From Flavobacterium sp. (GTDB lineage Bacteria; Bacteroidota; Bacteroidia; Flavobacteriales; Flavobacteriaceae), in NCBI RefSeq assembly GCF_039595935.1, contig NZ_JBCNKR010000006.1, positions 868,001 through 932,000 on the forward strand: a stretch of DNA of 64,000 nucleotides, given 5' to 3'. Below are positions 1 through 7,013 of this stretch, piece by piece. The notes under the pieces were generated by a model. It was given only the letters and a program-made list of their open reading frames with translations. It made no database searches and was not told where the DNA came from. The translations under genes and the position numbers were made by a program. The stretch's first letter is position 1, and each line of letters starts with the position of its first letter.

Positions 1-1
1 T

Positions 2-757
2 ACGATGTCATATTCGGCTTCGGCATTGAGTTTTATGCTGGAGAATTTATCAAAACCAGTTGTTTTTACCGGATCTCAGTTACCAATTGGGGATTTGCGT
101 ACCGATGCCAAAGAAAACCTAATTACAGCGATTCAAATAGCTTCTCTTCAGGAAAATGGAAAACCTGTTATTAATGAAGTTTCTCTTTATTTTGAATATA
201 AATTATACCGAGGAAACCGAACTTCAAAAGTAAATGCAGAACATTTTAGAGCTTTTACAGCGCCAAATTATCCTGAATTGGTAGAATCTGGCGTTCATTT
301 AAAATTAAATTCACATTTATTTCTTCCAATAAATAAAGATGCTAAACTGATTGTTCACAAAAACTTAGACAATCACGTTGCGATTATAAAAATGTTTCCG
401 GGAATGAGCGAAGTGGTTTTGGCTTCAATCTTGGCAACTCCGGGTTTGCGCGGAATTGTTTTAGAAACGTACGGTTCAGGAAACGCTCCAACCGAAGATT
501 GGTTTTTAAACTTAATAGAAAAAGCAATCAAATCCGGAATGCATATCGTAAACGTAACGCAATGTTCAGGCGGAAGCGTAAATATGGGACAATACGAAAC
601 AAGTACGGCTTTAAAATCGCTTGGAGTTATTTCTGGAAAAGATATTACTACAGAAGCTGCAATTACAAAATTGATGTACTTGCTTGGACATAATATTCCA
701 CAAAACGAGTTTAAAGATATTTTTGAAACTGCGCTTCGCGGGGAAATCTCGCTATAA
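2..757 (+). CDS. ansA: Type I L-asparaginase, 5'-truncated by the window edge
   Basis: Hydrolyses L-asparagine to aspartate and ammonia, probably in the cytoplasm (no signal visible, but the N-terminus is missing). The frame is open to the left edge, so the gene starts upstream; about 250 C-terminal residues of a family normally near 340 are present. The first residues, TMSYSASALSFML, match the conserved active-site stretch that follows GTD in type I asparaginases. VFTGSQLPIG and the downstream DAKENL segment are also family motifs. The ATG at position 5 lies inside this motif and is not the real start. A large inverted repeat follows the stop. The family call is secure; substrate preference within the family is inferred. 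Confidence 0.9.
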   Translation, partial: TMSYSASALSFMLENLSKPVVFTGSQLPIGDLRTDAKENLITAIQIASLQENGKPVINEVSLYFEYKLYRGNRTSKVNAEHFRAFTAPNYPELVESGVHLKLNSHLFLPINKDAKLIVHKNLDNHVAIIKMFPGMSEVVLASILATPGLRGIVLETYGSGNAPTEDWFLNLIEKAIKSGMHIVNVTQCSGGSVNMGQYETSTALKSLGVISGKDITTEAAITKLMYLLGHNIPQNEFKDIFETALRGEISL

Positions 758-827
758 AATTCCAATATAAAAATTCCAAATTCCAATTTTTCTCAAACTT
801 TTATAGAATTGAAAAATTGCGCTAGAC

Positions 828-860
828 AACTTTGTCAAAGTTTTAAACTTTGACAAAGTT
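828..860. repeat. Long inverted repeat, copy 1 of a dispersed 29-mer palindrome
   Basis: A near-perfect palindrome with 16-base arms (828-843 and 845-860) built from CTTTGTCAAAG and its complement. The central 29 bases (830-858) recur exactly at 32180-32208. It is flanked by a second, outer inverted repeat of AATTCCAA/TTGGAATT words filling most of 758-909. It lies between the convergent ansA and MFS genes, so it could terminate both, but no clear T-tract follows. Confidence 0.85.
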
Positions 861-908
861 CTTTACCATAAAGCAAATTGGAATTTGGAATTTTTTTATT
901 GGAATTTA

Positions 909-2150
909 TTAAAACTTAGAATTTCTATATTCAACTGGGCAAGTCTCTAACTCCTCAGCAGATTTATGTTTTTTGTAATACATATAAACAATAACAGAAA
1001 TAATGCAGATAATTCCCTGAATGGCAACCGTATTTCTGGTTCCGATGATATGAGAAACGTATCCAATAATTAAACTTCCCACAGGAATCATTCCCTGATA
1101 AGCCATTAAATAATAACTAATACTTCTGGATCTCATATTAACAGCACTTTGGGTTTGAACGTAAATATTTATAGATGAGGTTTGTGCCATCATTCCTATA
1201 CCGCTCAGAGCCATACAAATAAGCGCTATGGTTAAATTATTTGAGTAAGCTAGTATAATAATACTAAAACCCAATAAAAGGCTTGCAGAGATCATTATTT
1301 TGCTCATATTGTCGGATTTTTTCAAGTTTGCCAAATAAATAGCTGATAAGATCGAGCCAATACCCGCGGCACTTTCGAACCAGCTGAAGGTTTGAGCATT
1401 TCCGCTAAAAATATCTTTAGCAAAAACAGGCATTAAAGTATTAAAAGAAATAACAAACAAACTGCTGCACATAAGCATTAAAAGCATTCTGGCCATTTCG
1501 GTTTCTTTTTTCACATAATCAAAACCTTCGATAAAATCTTCAAGCATTTTAAATTTATCAACGGCTTTAATGTGCGGTGTGATTTTCATCATTAGTAAAG
1601 AAATTAAAACCGGAATATAGCTTAAGAAGTTCCCCATGAAACAAATGTCTTCGCCGTAGTTATGCAAAATAATACCAGCCAATGCAGGTCCGGCAATTCT
1701 GGCGAAATTATTTAAAGTTGAATTTAGTGCTACAGCATTTGATAAATCATCTTTATTGTCAACAATATCGATCATCATGGTTTGTCGGCAAGTCATATCA
1801 AATGCATTAATAATTCCCTGAAAAAGACTTAGTGCCAGAATAAAGTTGATGTTGTAAATTTTCAGATAAATCAATAAAGCTAAAAGTCCCGCCTGCAGCA
1901 TTGCCATAGATTGTAAAAAAAGCATGGCTTTATGTCTGTCGTATCTTCCGATAATACTTCCGGCCAACGGGGCAAGAAATAAGGACGGAATCATACTCAA
2001 AAAAGTGGCCAGTCCGAGTAAAAACACAGATCCGGTTACGCTGTAAACCATCCAGCTTACGGCAGTTTTTTGCAGCCACGTTCCAATTACTGAAACAGAT
2101 TGTCCGTAAAAGAATAATTTGAAATTTCTTGATTTTAAAGCCTTGAACAT
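909..2150 (-). CDS. MFS transporter (drug/siderophore exporter-like)
   Basis: A 413-residue inner-membrane protein with about twelve hydrophobic segments. It resembles the MFS_3/EntS-like group of proton-driven exporters. The N-terminus (FKALKSRNFKLFFYGQ) and the following GTWLQKTAVSWMVY segment are typical of that group, as is the GRYDRHKAMLF loop after helix 3. It is transcribed divergently from a LysR gene 90 bases away with a dyad between them, which suggests the LysR protein controls it. The substrate cannot be read from sequence. The start at 2150 gives the normal family N-terminus. Confidence 0.85.
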   Translation of the reverse strand: MFKALKSRNFKLFFYGQSVSVIGTWLQKTAVSWMVYSVTGSVFLLGLATFLSMIPSLFLAPLAGSIIGRYDRHKAMLFLQSMAMLQAGLLALLIYLKIYNINFILALSLFQGIINAFDMTCRQTMMIDIVDNKDDLSNAVALNSTLNNFARIAGPALAGIILHNYGEDICFMGNFLSYIPVLISLLMMKITPHIKAVDKFKMLEDFIEGFDYVKKETEMARMLLMLMCSSLFVISFNTLMPVFAKDIFSGNAQTFSWFESAAGIGSILSAIYLANLKKSDNMSKIMISASLLLGFSIIILAYSNNLTIALICMALSGIGMMAQTSSINIYVQTQSAVNMRSRSISYYLMAYQGMIPVGSLIIGYVSHIIGTRNTVAIQGIICIISVIVYMYYKKHKSAEELETCPVEYRNSKF

Positions 2151-2218
2151 AACCTGAAATATTTTTTACAAAGGTCGGGATTATGATTTCATTAGAAAAA
2201 TTAATAATTTTACTTGTA

Positions 2219-2236
2219 ATAAGTATTAAAACTTAT
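2219..2236. promoter_or_regulatory. Candidate LysR operator dyad
   Basis: ATAAGT, six bases, then ACTTAT: an inverted repeat whose arms fit the general T-N11-A LysR box. It ends five bases before the LysR ATG and sits in the divergent MFS/LysR intergenic region. An overlapping ACTT-N5-AAGT dyad lies just to its left. It is a candidate site for autorepression and control of the MFS gene. Confidence 0.45.
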
Positions 2237-2240
2237 CAAT

Positions 2241-3110
2241 ATGGAAATTTATCAACTTGAATATTTTATTAAAACGGCTGAGGTATTGCATTTTACCAAA
2301 GCTGCAGAATTGTGTTTTGTAACACAATCAGGACTTTCGCAGCAAATTAAAAAACTGGAAGAAGAGCTTGGACTGCCTTTGTTTAAAAGAATTGGTAAAA
2401 AAGTACAGCTTACAGAAGCCGGTTCTGTTTTTTTGATTCACGCCAAAAAAGTGGTCGAAAATGTAGAAAACGGAAAACAGGCAATCGAAGATTTAAACGA
2501 AATGATTGGAGGTGAACTACGAATTGGTGTAACGTATATTTTTGGTTTATTGATTCTTCCGATTGTGAATACATTTGCTAAAAAATATCAAAATCTAAAA
2601 ATTGTTGTTGAATACGGAACGACAGAAGCTTTAGAACAAAAACTTCTTGACAACCAGTTAGATGTGGTTTTGGTTATTTCGTCTCATGAAATTGAACCGC
2701 CAATTCAGAAAGTTCCTTTGTTTACGTCGTATATGGTTTTGGCAGTTTCAAAGGACCATCCATTAGTAGATTTGGATAAAATAGCTTTTAAAAAAATTGA
2801 GGAAATTCCATTGGTATTGCCGGGAAAAGGATCAAACTCAAGAGAATTTGTAGAAGAATTATTTATGAAATTCAATATGAAACCCAAAATCTCAATAGAA
2901 TTGCATTCGATACACGCATTACTGCAAATGGTAGAAAACAGCGATTGGGCCACTATTGTAGCAGAAAAGGCTTTAAAAGGCTGGGATCAGCTTAAAGCGA
3001 TACAAATTACGGGTGTTGCTACTAAACGAGAATCTTTTATGTTAACAATTGAAGGTTACCAAAAGAAAGCCGTTAAAATATTTATGGAAGAATTTCGGAA
3101 AAGCATTTAA
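2241..3110 (+). CDS. LysR-family transcriptional regulator
   Basis: A 289-residue DNA-binding regulator. Residues 1-60 form the winged helix-turn-helix (FTKAAELCFVTQSGLSQQIK, then LEEELGLPLFKR). Residues from about 90 form the two-lobe LysR substrate-binding domain, starting at GGELRIGVTYIFGLLILP. The domain layout resembles the CynR/CysB group. The ligand is unknown. It is divergent from the MFS exporter gene at 909-2150, the usual arrangement for a regulator and its target. The start is the first ATG after the dyad. Confidence 0.92.
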   Translation: MEIYQLEYFIKTAEVLHFTKAAELCFVTQSGLSQQIKKLEEELGLPLFKRIGKKVQLTEAGSVFLIHAKKVVENVENGKQAIEDLNEMIGGELRIGVTYIFGLLILPIVNTFAKKYQNLKIVVEYGTTEALEQKLLDNQLDVVLVISSHEIEPPIQKVPLFTSYMVLAVSKDHPLVDLDKIAFKKIEEIPLVLPGKGSNSREFVEELFMKFNMKPKISIELHSIHALLQMVENSDWATIVAEKALKGWDQLKAIQITGVATKRESFMLTIEGYQKKAVKIFMEEFRKSI

Positions 3111-3169
3111 GGAAACTTCAATTTTGTTTTCGTAACTCAGATTTTTTTGTGTTCTTTGCAGACCTAAAT

Positions 3170-3256
3170 AGAGAGGTGTCCGAGTGGTTTAAGGAGCTAG
3201 CCTGGAAAGCTAGTATATGGGTAACTGTATCGAGGGTTCGAATCCCTTCTTCTCTG
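3170..3256 (+). tRNA. tRNA-Ser(GGA)
   Basis: An 87-base class II tRNA. The acceptor stem AGAGAGG pairs with CTTCTCT (one G-T). The anticodon stem CTAGC/GCTAG encloses loop CTGGAAA with anticodon GGA (serine UCC/UCU). A long variable arm and the T-loop TTCGAAT with arms GAGGG/CCCTT follow. The discriminator is G. CCA is not encoded (next bases are CAG), so it must be added enzymatically. Confidence 0.95.
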
Positions 3257-3282
3257 CAGATTTTAAAAAATATAATACCAAA

Positions 3283-3310
3283 CCCCGAAATATATATTTC
3301 GGGGTTTTTT
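3283..3310 (+). terminator. Rho-independent terminator of tRNA-Ser
   Basis: CCCCGAAATA / TATTTCGGGG hairpin followed by six T, starting 27 bases after the tRNA 3' end. It is also close to the start of the next gene (35 bases), so that gene probably has its own promoter. Confidence 0.85.
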
Positions 3311-3344
3311 ATTGGCTTCTCGAATATAAAAACCCCTATTTGGT

Positions 3345-3914
3345 ATGATGTCTCAAAAATTTCAAAATAAATATCGCATTTCATCAGCTCGATTGCAAAA
3401 TTGGGATTATGGTGCAAATGGGACTTATTTTATTACAATTTGTACTCAATACAGAGAACATTTTTTTGGCGAAATCATAGAGGCGCGATTAATCGCATCT
3501 CAATTAGGAATATTGGCAGAAAAATATTGGCTGCAAATTCCTGAACATTTTCCGTATGTAGAATTGGGTAATTTTGTAATTATGCCTAATCATGTACATG
3601 GGATTTTGATTATTGATAAAAATGCATCGATTTCCGTAGAGACGCGATTAATCGCGTCTCTATCCCAAACAATAAATAAAACAGGTGGTATTTCAGGGGA
3701 TAAAAATCCGATGCTGCAGGACAATATTTCACGAATTATAAGATGGTATAAAGGAAGATGTTCCTTTGAAATGAGAAAATTGCATGCCGATTTTGGCTGG
3801 CAATCGCGTTTTCATGATCATATTATCAGAAATGAAAAATCGTTTGATACCATACAAAATTATATAGAAAACAATCCGATCAATTGGAATAAAGATAAAT
3901 TTTGTGGAAAATGA
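3345..3914 (+). CDS. RAYT: REP-associated Y1 (IS200-like) tyrosine transposase
   Basis: A 189-residue single-strand DNA transposase of the domesticated Y1/RAYT group. The HUH metal site is visible as MPNHVHG (His83 and His85). The C-terminal part has the family pattern IQNYIENNP followed by W, containing a candidate catalytic tyrosine, with KGRCSFEMRK before it. N-terminal YFITICTQ is typical. RAYTs nick and join REP palindromes. Two REP-like palindromes lie inside this reading frame, encoding RLIAS at residues 48-52 and 101-105. There is no associated IS end, so it is a single-copy RAYT rather than a transposing element. The first ATG gives a normal family N-terminus. Confidence 0.88.
   Translation: MMSQKFQNKYRISSARLQNWDYGANGTYFITICTQYREHFFGEIIEARLIASQLGILAEKYWLQIPEHFPYVELGNFVIMPNHVHGILIIDKNASISVETRLIASLSQTINKTGGISGDKNPMLQDNISRIIRWYKGRCSFEMRKLHADFGWQSRFHDHIIRNEKSFDTIQNYIENNPINWNKDKFCGK
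3480..3501. repeat. REP-like palindrome inside the RAYT gene, imperfect copy
   Basis: GAGGCGCGATTAATCGCATC plus TC: two bases differ from the perfect palindrome at 3637-3662. It is in frame with the RAYT gene and encodes E-A-R-L-I-A-S (residues 46-52). Confidence 0.8.
3637..3662. repeat. REP-like perfect palindrome inside the RAYT gene
   Basis: A perfect 26-base palindrome with core GACGCGATTAATCGCGTC, flanked left by GTAG (3636-3639). A GTAG/GGAG tetranucleotide at the foot is a hallmark of RAYT-mobilised REPs. It encodes E-T-R-L-I-A-S (residues 99-105) in frame and is not found elsewhere in the window. Confidence 0.85.
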
Positions 3915-3968
3915 TCCAAAAAAATGTGATTGACAATTTTTATATAGATCAATATGTTGTTTTGATGA

Positions 3969-4733
3969 TTAATCCTGCAGCGCCACTTTCACTTTAGGCA
4001 AAATCCTTTCAACAAACATTGCATAAGCAGATTCAGAAGGATGCAGGCCATCAGAAGCAACAAGACTTGTGTTGACTAATCCGTTTCTTGTGATATCTGT
4101 AATCGAAACAAAAGTTACACCATTCATCATACAGTAGTTTTCGGCAAATGTGTTGTATTTGTTTATTTCTTCGGTGATTTTCATTCTTCCATTTGTTCCA
4201 AACATCATTCCGAAAGAAGTATAAGCATAATCTGGAATCGAAAGTACAACTACATTTTTTTTATCGCCTTTTGCCAATGCAATTGCTTTGGTAACCAATT
4301 CGGGAAATTCTTTTTCGTACATAGAAAAATCTCTTCCCTGATATTGATTGTTTACGCCAATTAAAAGCGTTACCAAATCATAATTTGAATCTGGATTTTG
4401 TTCTTTTATTGCAGTAAGTAAATTATTGGTTGTCCAGCCGGTTGTGGCAATTACTCTTAATGAAAAACTAGTTTCCGGATAAATCGCTTTTAAGCTTGTT
4501 TTGAGCTGTTCGGGATATCGGCAGGTTTCGCAAACACTTTGACCAATAGTATAACTGTCTCCTAAAGCCAGATAATTTATGGTTTTAGAAATAGGAGTTG
4601 TGGGAATTTGTGTTGTTGGAGGCGTTACAGGCGCAGGTGAAACTGGCGTTTCAGAAGATGATTCTTCGGGGCTGCAGCTTAATAAAAATGCTGAAAGAAT
4701 AACGGTAACTATTTGTTTGAACTTAGGCTTCAT
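3969..4733 (-). CDS. SGNH/GDSL hydrolase, lipoprotein
   Basis: A 254-residue lipid-anchored esterase-like hydrolase. Residues 1-20 form a lipoprotein signal ending LLSC (Cys20). Residues 21-50 are a Ser/Pro/Thr-rich linker. The catalytic domain shows block I LALGDSYTIG (nucleophile Ser60), block III-like GVNNQY, and block V DGLHP (Asp228 and His231). Substrate may be an acyl ester on a polysaccharide or lipid; this cannot be decided from sequence. It stands alone, convergent with the RAYT gene and 60 bases from the DUF3050 gene upstream of it. Confidence 0.85.
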   Translation of the reverse strand: MKPKFKQIVTVILSAFLLSCSPEESSSETPVSPAPVTPPTTQIPTTPISKTINYLALGDSYTIGQSVCETCRYPEQLKTSLKAIYPETSFSLRVIATTGWTTNNLLTAIKEQNPDSNYDLVTLLIGVNNQYQGRDFSMYEKEFPELVTKAIALAKGDKKNVVVLSIPDYAYTSFGMMFGTNGRMKITEEINKYNTFAENYCMMNGVTFVSITDITRNGLVNTSLVASDGLHPSESAYAMFVERILPKVKVALQD

Positions 4734-4793
4734 AATTTGTTTAATTTAGGCTGGTTTAAACAAATAGTTACGTTAATTATGCAGTTTTGGTTT

Positions 4794-5576
4794 TTAAACC
4801 ATTTCTGTTTTTAGGAGAATTTCTTCTTCAATGGCATTCCAGAGTCCGATGCGTTTTTCTAAAGCTAGAATCGAAACTTCTTCAACTTCTTTCCACTTTT
4901 GAGTATCATCTTCGCATAAATCTGTAATCATCTGCATTGCCATTGGGCCATGTTCATCTGCATCAAGTTCGATATGTCTTTCGAAATAATACAATAATTT
5001 ACTTAAATCAGTATCAGGAAGGTTCTTTTGAAAGTTTTTCAAAATCTCTGTAAACATACTCGGAATTAGATCTTCTCTTCCAAAAGTAAAGGCTGCGGCA
5101 ATTTGATGCGGTTTTCCCTCTTCGATAACTCTAAAAGTAAAATCAAGAAAAGCTTTAATTTCAGGATGAAGTGAACTTTGTTTAATCGCAACAAAAATAT
5201 TATGAAGTGAGTTTACTGAATCTAAAAATTTATTGATTTCTGTTGTATCTGCACCACAGTCTTCCATAGCTTCAAGATACATTTCGTAATGACTTTGTCT
5301 TCTTCCGTCGATGCTTAAATCAGTTTCTTCTGCAAGAACAATTTCATTGATTAAATATCTTGTTTCCGGGTTTTTAGTGGCAAACCAAGGTGTTGTTGTG
5401 CAGGTAAGTTTGGCTTGTAAAGCTTTTAAAAGAGACATGAAATCCCAAACTGCAAAAACATGATTTTCTAGAAAACTGTGTAAGTCATCAATAGTTTGGA
5501 TTTTGCTATATAGTGAATGTTTTAAAAGCTGTTCTTTTTGTGGTTGAATGCTATTGTTTATAGTTTCAATATTCAT
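4794..5576 (-). CDS. DUF3050 family protein (heme oxygenase-like fold)
   Basis: A 260-residue soluble protein, recognised as DUF3050 from the N-terminal HSLYSKIQTIDDLHSFLENH segment, the VWDFMSLLKALQ helix and the RRQSHYEMYLEAM segment. The family is predicted all-helical and related to the heme oxygenase/TENA-type diiron fold. His, Glu and Asp residues in helices (for example FERHIELDADEHGP) could be metal ligands. The function is unknown. A terminator and a TATCTTTG -7-like box sit just upstream, so it is probably a single-gene transcript. Confidence 0.8.
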   Translation of the reverse strand: MNIETINNSIQPQKEQLLKHSLYSKIQTIDDLHSFLENHVFAVWDFMSLLKALQAKLTCTTTPWFATKNPETRYLINEIVLAEETDLSIDGRRQSHYEMYLEAMEDCGADTTEINKFLDSVNSLHNIFVAIKQSSLHPEIKAFLDFTFRVIEEGKPHQIAAAFTFGREDLIPSMFTEILKNFQKNLPDTDLSKLLYYFERHIELDADEHGPMAMQMITDLCEDDTQKWKEVEEVSILALEKRIGLWNAIEEEILLKTEMV

Positions 5577-5600
5577 TTATGTAGATTTTGGTGCAAAGAT

Positions 5601-5630
5601 AAAAAGCTTCTCGGTTAAGAGAAGCTTTTT
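5601..5630. terminator. Bidirectional-looking terminator downstream of the acyl-CoA dehydrogenase
   Basis: AAAAAGCTTCTC / GAGAAGCTTTTT 12-bp stem with a six-base loop, flanked by A and T runs. It follows the stop of the gene at 5662 (minus strand) and separates it from the DUF3050 gene. Confidence 0.8.
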
Positions 5631-5661
5631 GTATTGTTTTTGTATATAATTTAATAGTTGT

Positions 5662-6843
5662 TTATGATTTAAATGCTGGAATTCCAGTTACATCCATTCC
5701 GGTAATCAATAAATGAATGTCATGAGTTCCTTCATAAGTAATCACACTTTCAAGGTTCATCATGTGGCGCATAATCGAATATTCTCCTGTAATTCCCATT
5801 CCGCCTAACATTTGTCTTGCTTCACGTGCAATTTCAATTGCCATATTTACATTATTACGTTTTGCCATTGAAATTTGTGCCGTTGTAGCTTTACCTTCAT
5901 TTCTTAAAACGCCTAAACGCCATGTTAATAATTGCGCTTTTGTAATTTCGGTAATCATTTCTGCTAATTTTTTCTGTTGCAGCTGAGTTCCTCCAATTGG
6001 TTTACCAAACTGAATTCTTTCTTTGGCATATCGCAAAGCGGTATCGTAACAATCCATTGCAGCGCCAATTGCACCCCAGGCAATTCCGTAACGAGCTGAA
6101 TCTAAACAGCCAAGCGGTGCTCCTAAACCAGATTTGTTTGGTAAAAGATTTTCTTTCGGAACTTTAACATTGTCGAAAATTAATTCTCCGGTTGCAGAAG
6201 CTCTTAGAGACCATTTATTATGAGTTTCAGGAGTTGTAAATCCTTCCATTCCACGTTCAACAATTAAACCGTGAATTCTTCCTTCTTCATTTTTTGCCCA
6301 AACAACAGCAATATCAGCAAAAGGCGCATTCGAAATCCACATTTTAGCACCATTTAAAATATAATGATCGCCCATATCCTTAAAATTGGTAATCATACTT
6401 CCGGGATCAGATCCATGGTCTGGTTCTGTTAAACCAAAACATCCAATATATTCACCAGTTGCTAATTTTGGTAAATATTTCATGCGTTGTTCTTCGTTTC
6501 CGTATTTCCAAATAGGATACATAACTAAAGAAGATTGTACTGATGAAGTTGATCTTACACCAGAATCTCCTCTTTCAATTTCCTGCATAATTAAGCCATA
6601 AGAAATCTGATCTAAACCGGCACCTCCGTATTCAACAGGAATATAAGGTCCGAAACCGCCAATTTCTCCAAGCCCTTTAATAATTTGCTTAGGAAATTCT
6701 GCTTTTTGAGCATATTCTTCAATAATAGGAGAAACTTCTCTTTTAACCCATGCACGTGCAGATTCTCGAACAAGTTTATGCTCATCTGTTAGCAAATCGT
6801 CTAGGTTATAATAATCTGGAGCTTGAAATAAGTCTGGTTTCAT
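5662..6843 (-). CDS. Acyl-CoA dehydrogenase, glutaryl-CoA dehydrogenase-like
   Basis: A 393-residue cytoplasmic FAD enzyme that oxidises an acyl-CoA thioester. The acyl-CoA dehydrogenase signature GCFGLTEPDHGSDPG binds FAD and substrate. Catalytic Glu371 lies in ITYEGTHDIH, which together with the position of the Glu near the C-terminus and the RSTSSVQSSLVM segment favours the glutaryl-CoA dehydrogenase subfamily (lysine/tryptophan breakdown, oxidation plus decarboxylation). Length fits the family (about 390). It stands alone with its own promoter (6865-6896) and terminator. A different short-branched acyl-CoA substrate remains possible. Confidence 0.85.
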   Translation of the reverse strand: MKPDLFQAPDYYNLDDLLTDEHKLVRESARAWVKREVSPIIEEYAQKAEFPKQIIKGLGEIGGFGPYIPVEYGGAGLDQISYGLIMQEIERGDSGVRSTSSVQSSLVMYPIWKYGNEEQRMKYLPKLATGEYIGCFGLTEPDHGSDPGSMITNFKDMGDHYILNGAKMWISNAPFADIAVVWAKNEEGRIHGLIVERGMEGFTTPETHNKWSLRASATGELIFDNVKVPKENLLPNKSGLGAPLGCLDSARYGIAWGAIGAAMDCYDTALRYAKERIQFGKPIGGTQLQQKKLAEMITEITKAQLLTWRLGVLRNEGKATTAQISMAKRNNVNMAIEIAREARQMLGGMGITGEYSIMRHMMNLESVITYEGTHDIHLLITGMDVTGIPAFKS

Positions 6844-6864
6844 TTTGTAAAGGATTTTTCAAAA

Positions 6865-6896
6865 CAAATTTACGTAATAAAAATATAACAAAACAA
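6865..6896 (-). promoter_or_regulatory. Bacteroidetes-type promoter for the acyl-CoA dehydrogenase
   Basis: On the minus strand: TTG (6896-6894), 21 bases, TAAATTTG (6872-6865), matching TTG-N19-21-TAnnTTTG. It lies 22 bases before the start codon. Confidence 0.6.
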
Positions 6897-7013
6897 AGTA
6901 AAATTGTTATATTTATATATAGTAGTTATAAAATAATCACAAATTAGGTGAATTAATTTTAGTTTATTGATAATTTATAGACTAATTTTGAGATTCCAAA
7001 AAACATAAATTGA

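Noticed and set aside
3149..3370. 73-codon plus-strand frame across the tRNA
   Set aside because: It runs through tRNA-Ser and its terminator; the tRNA fold is unambiguous.
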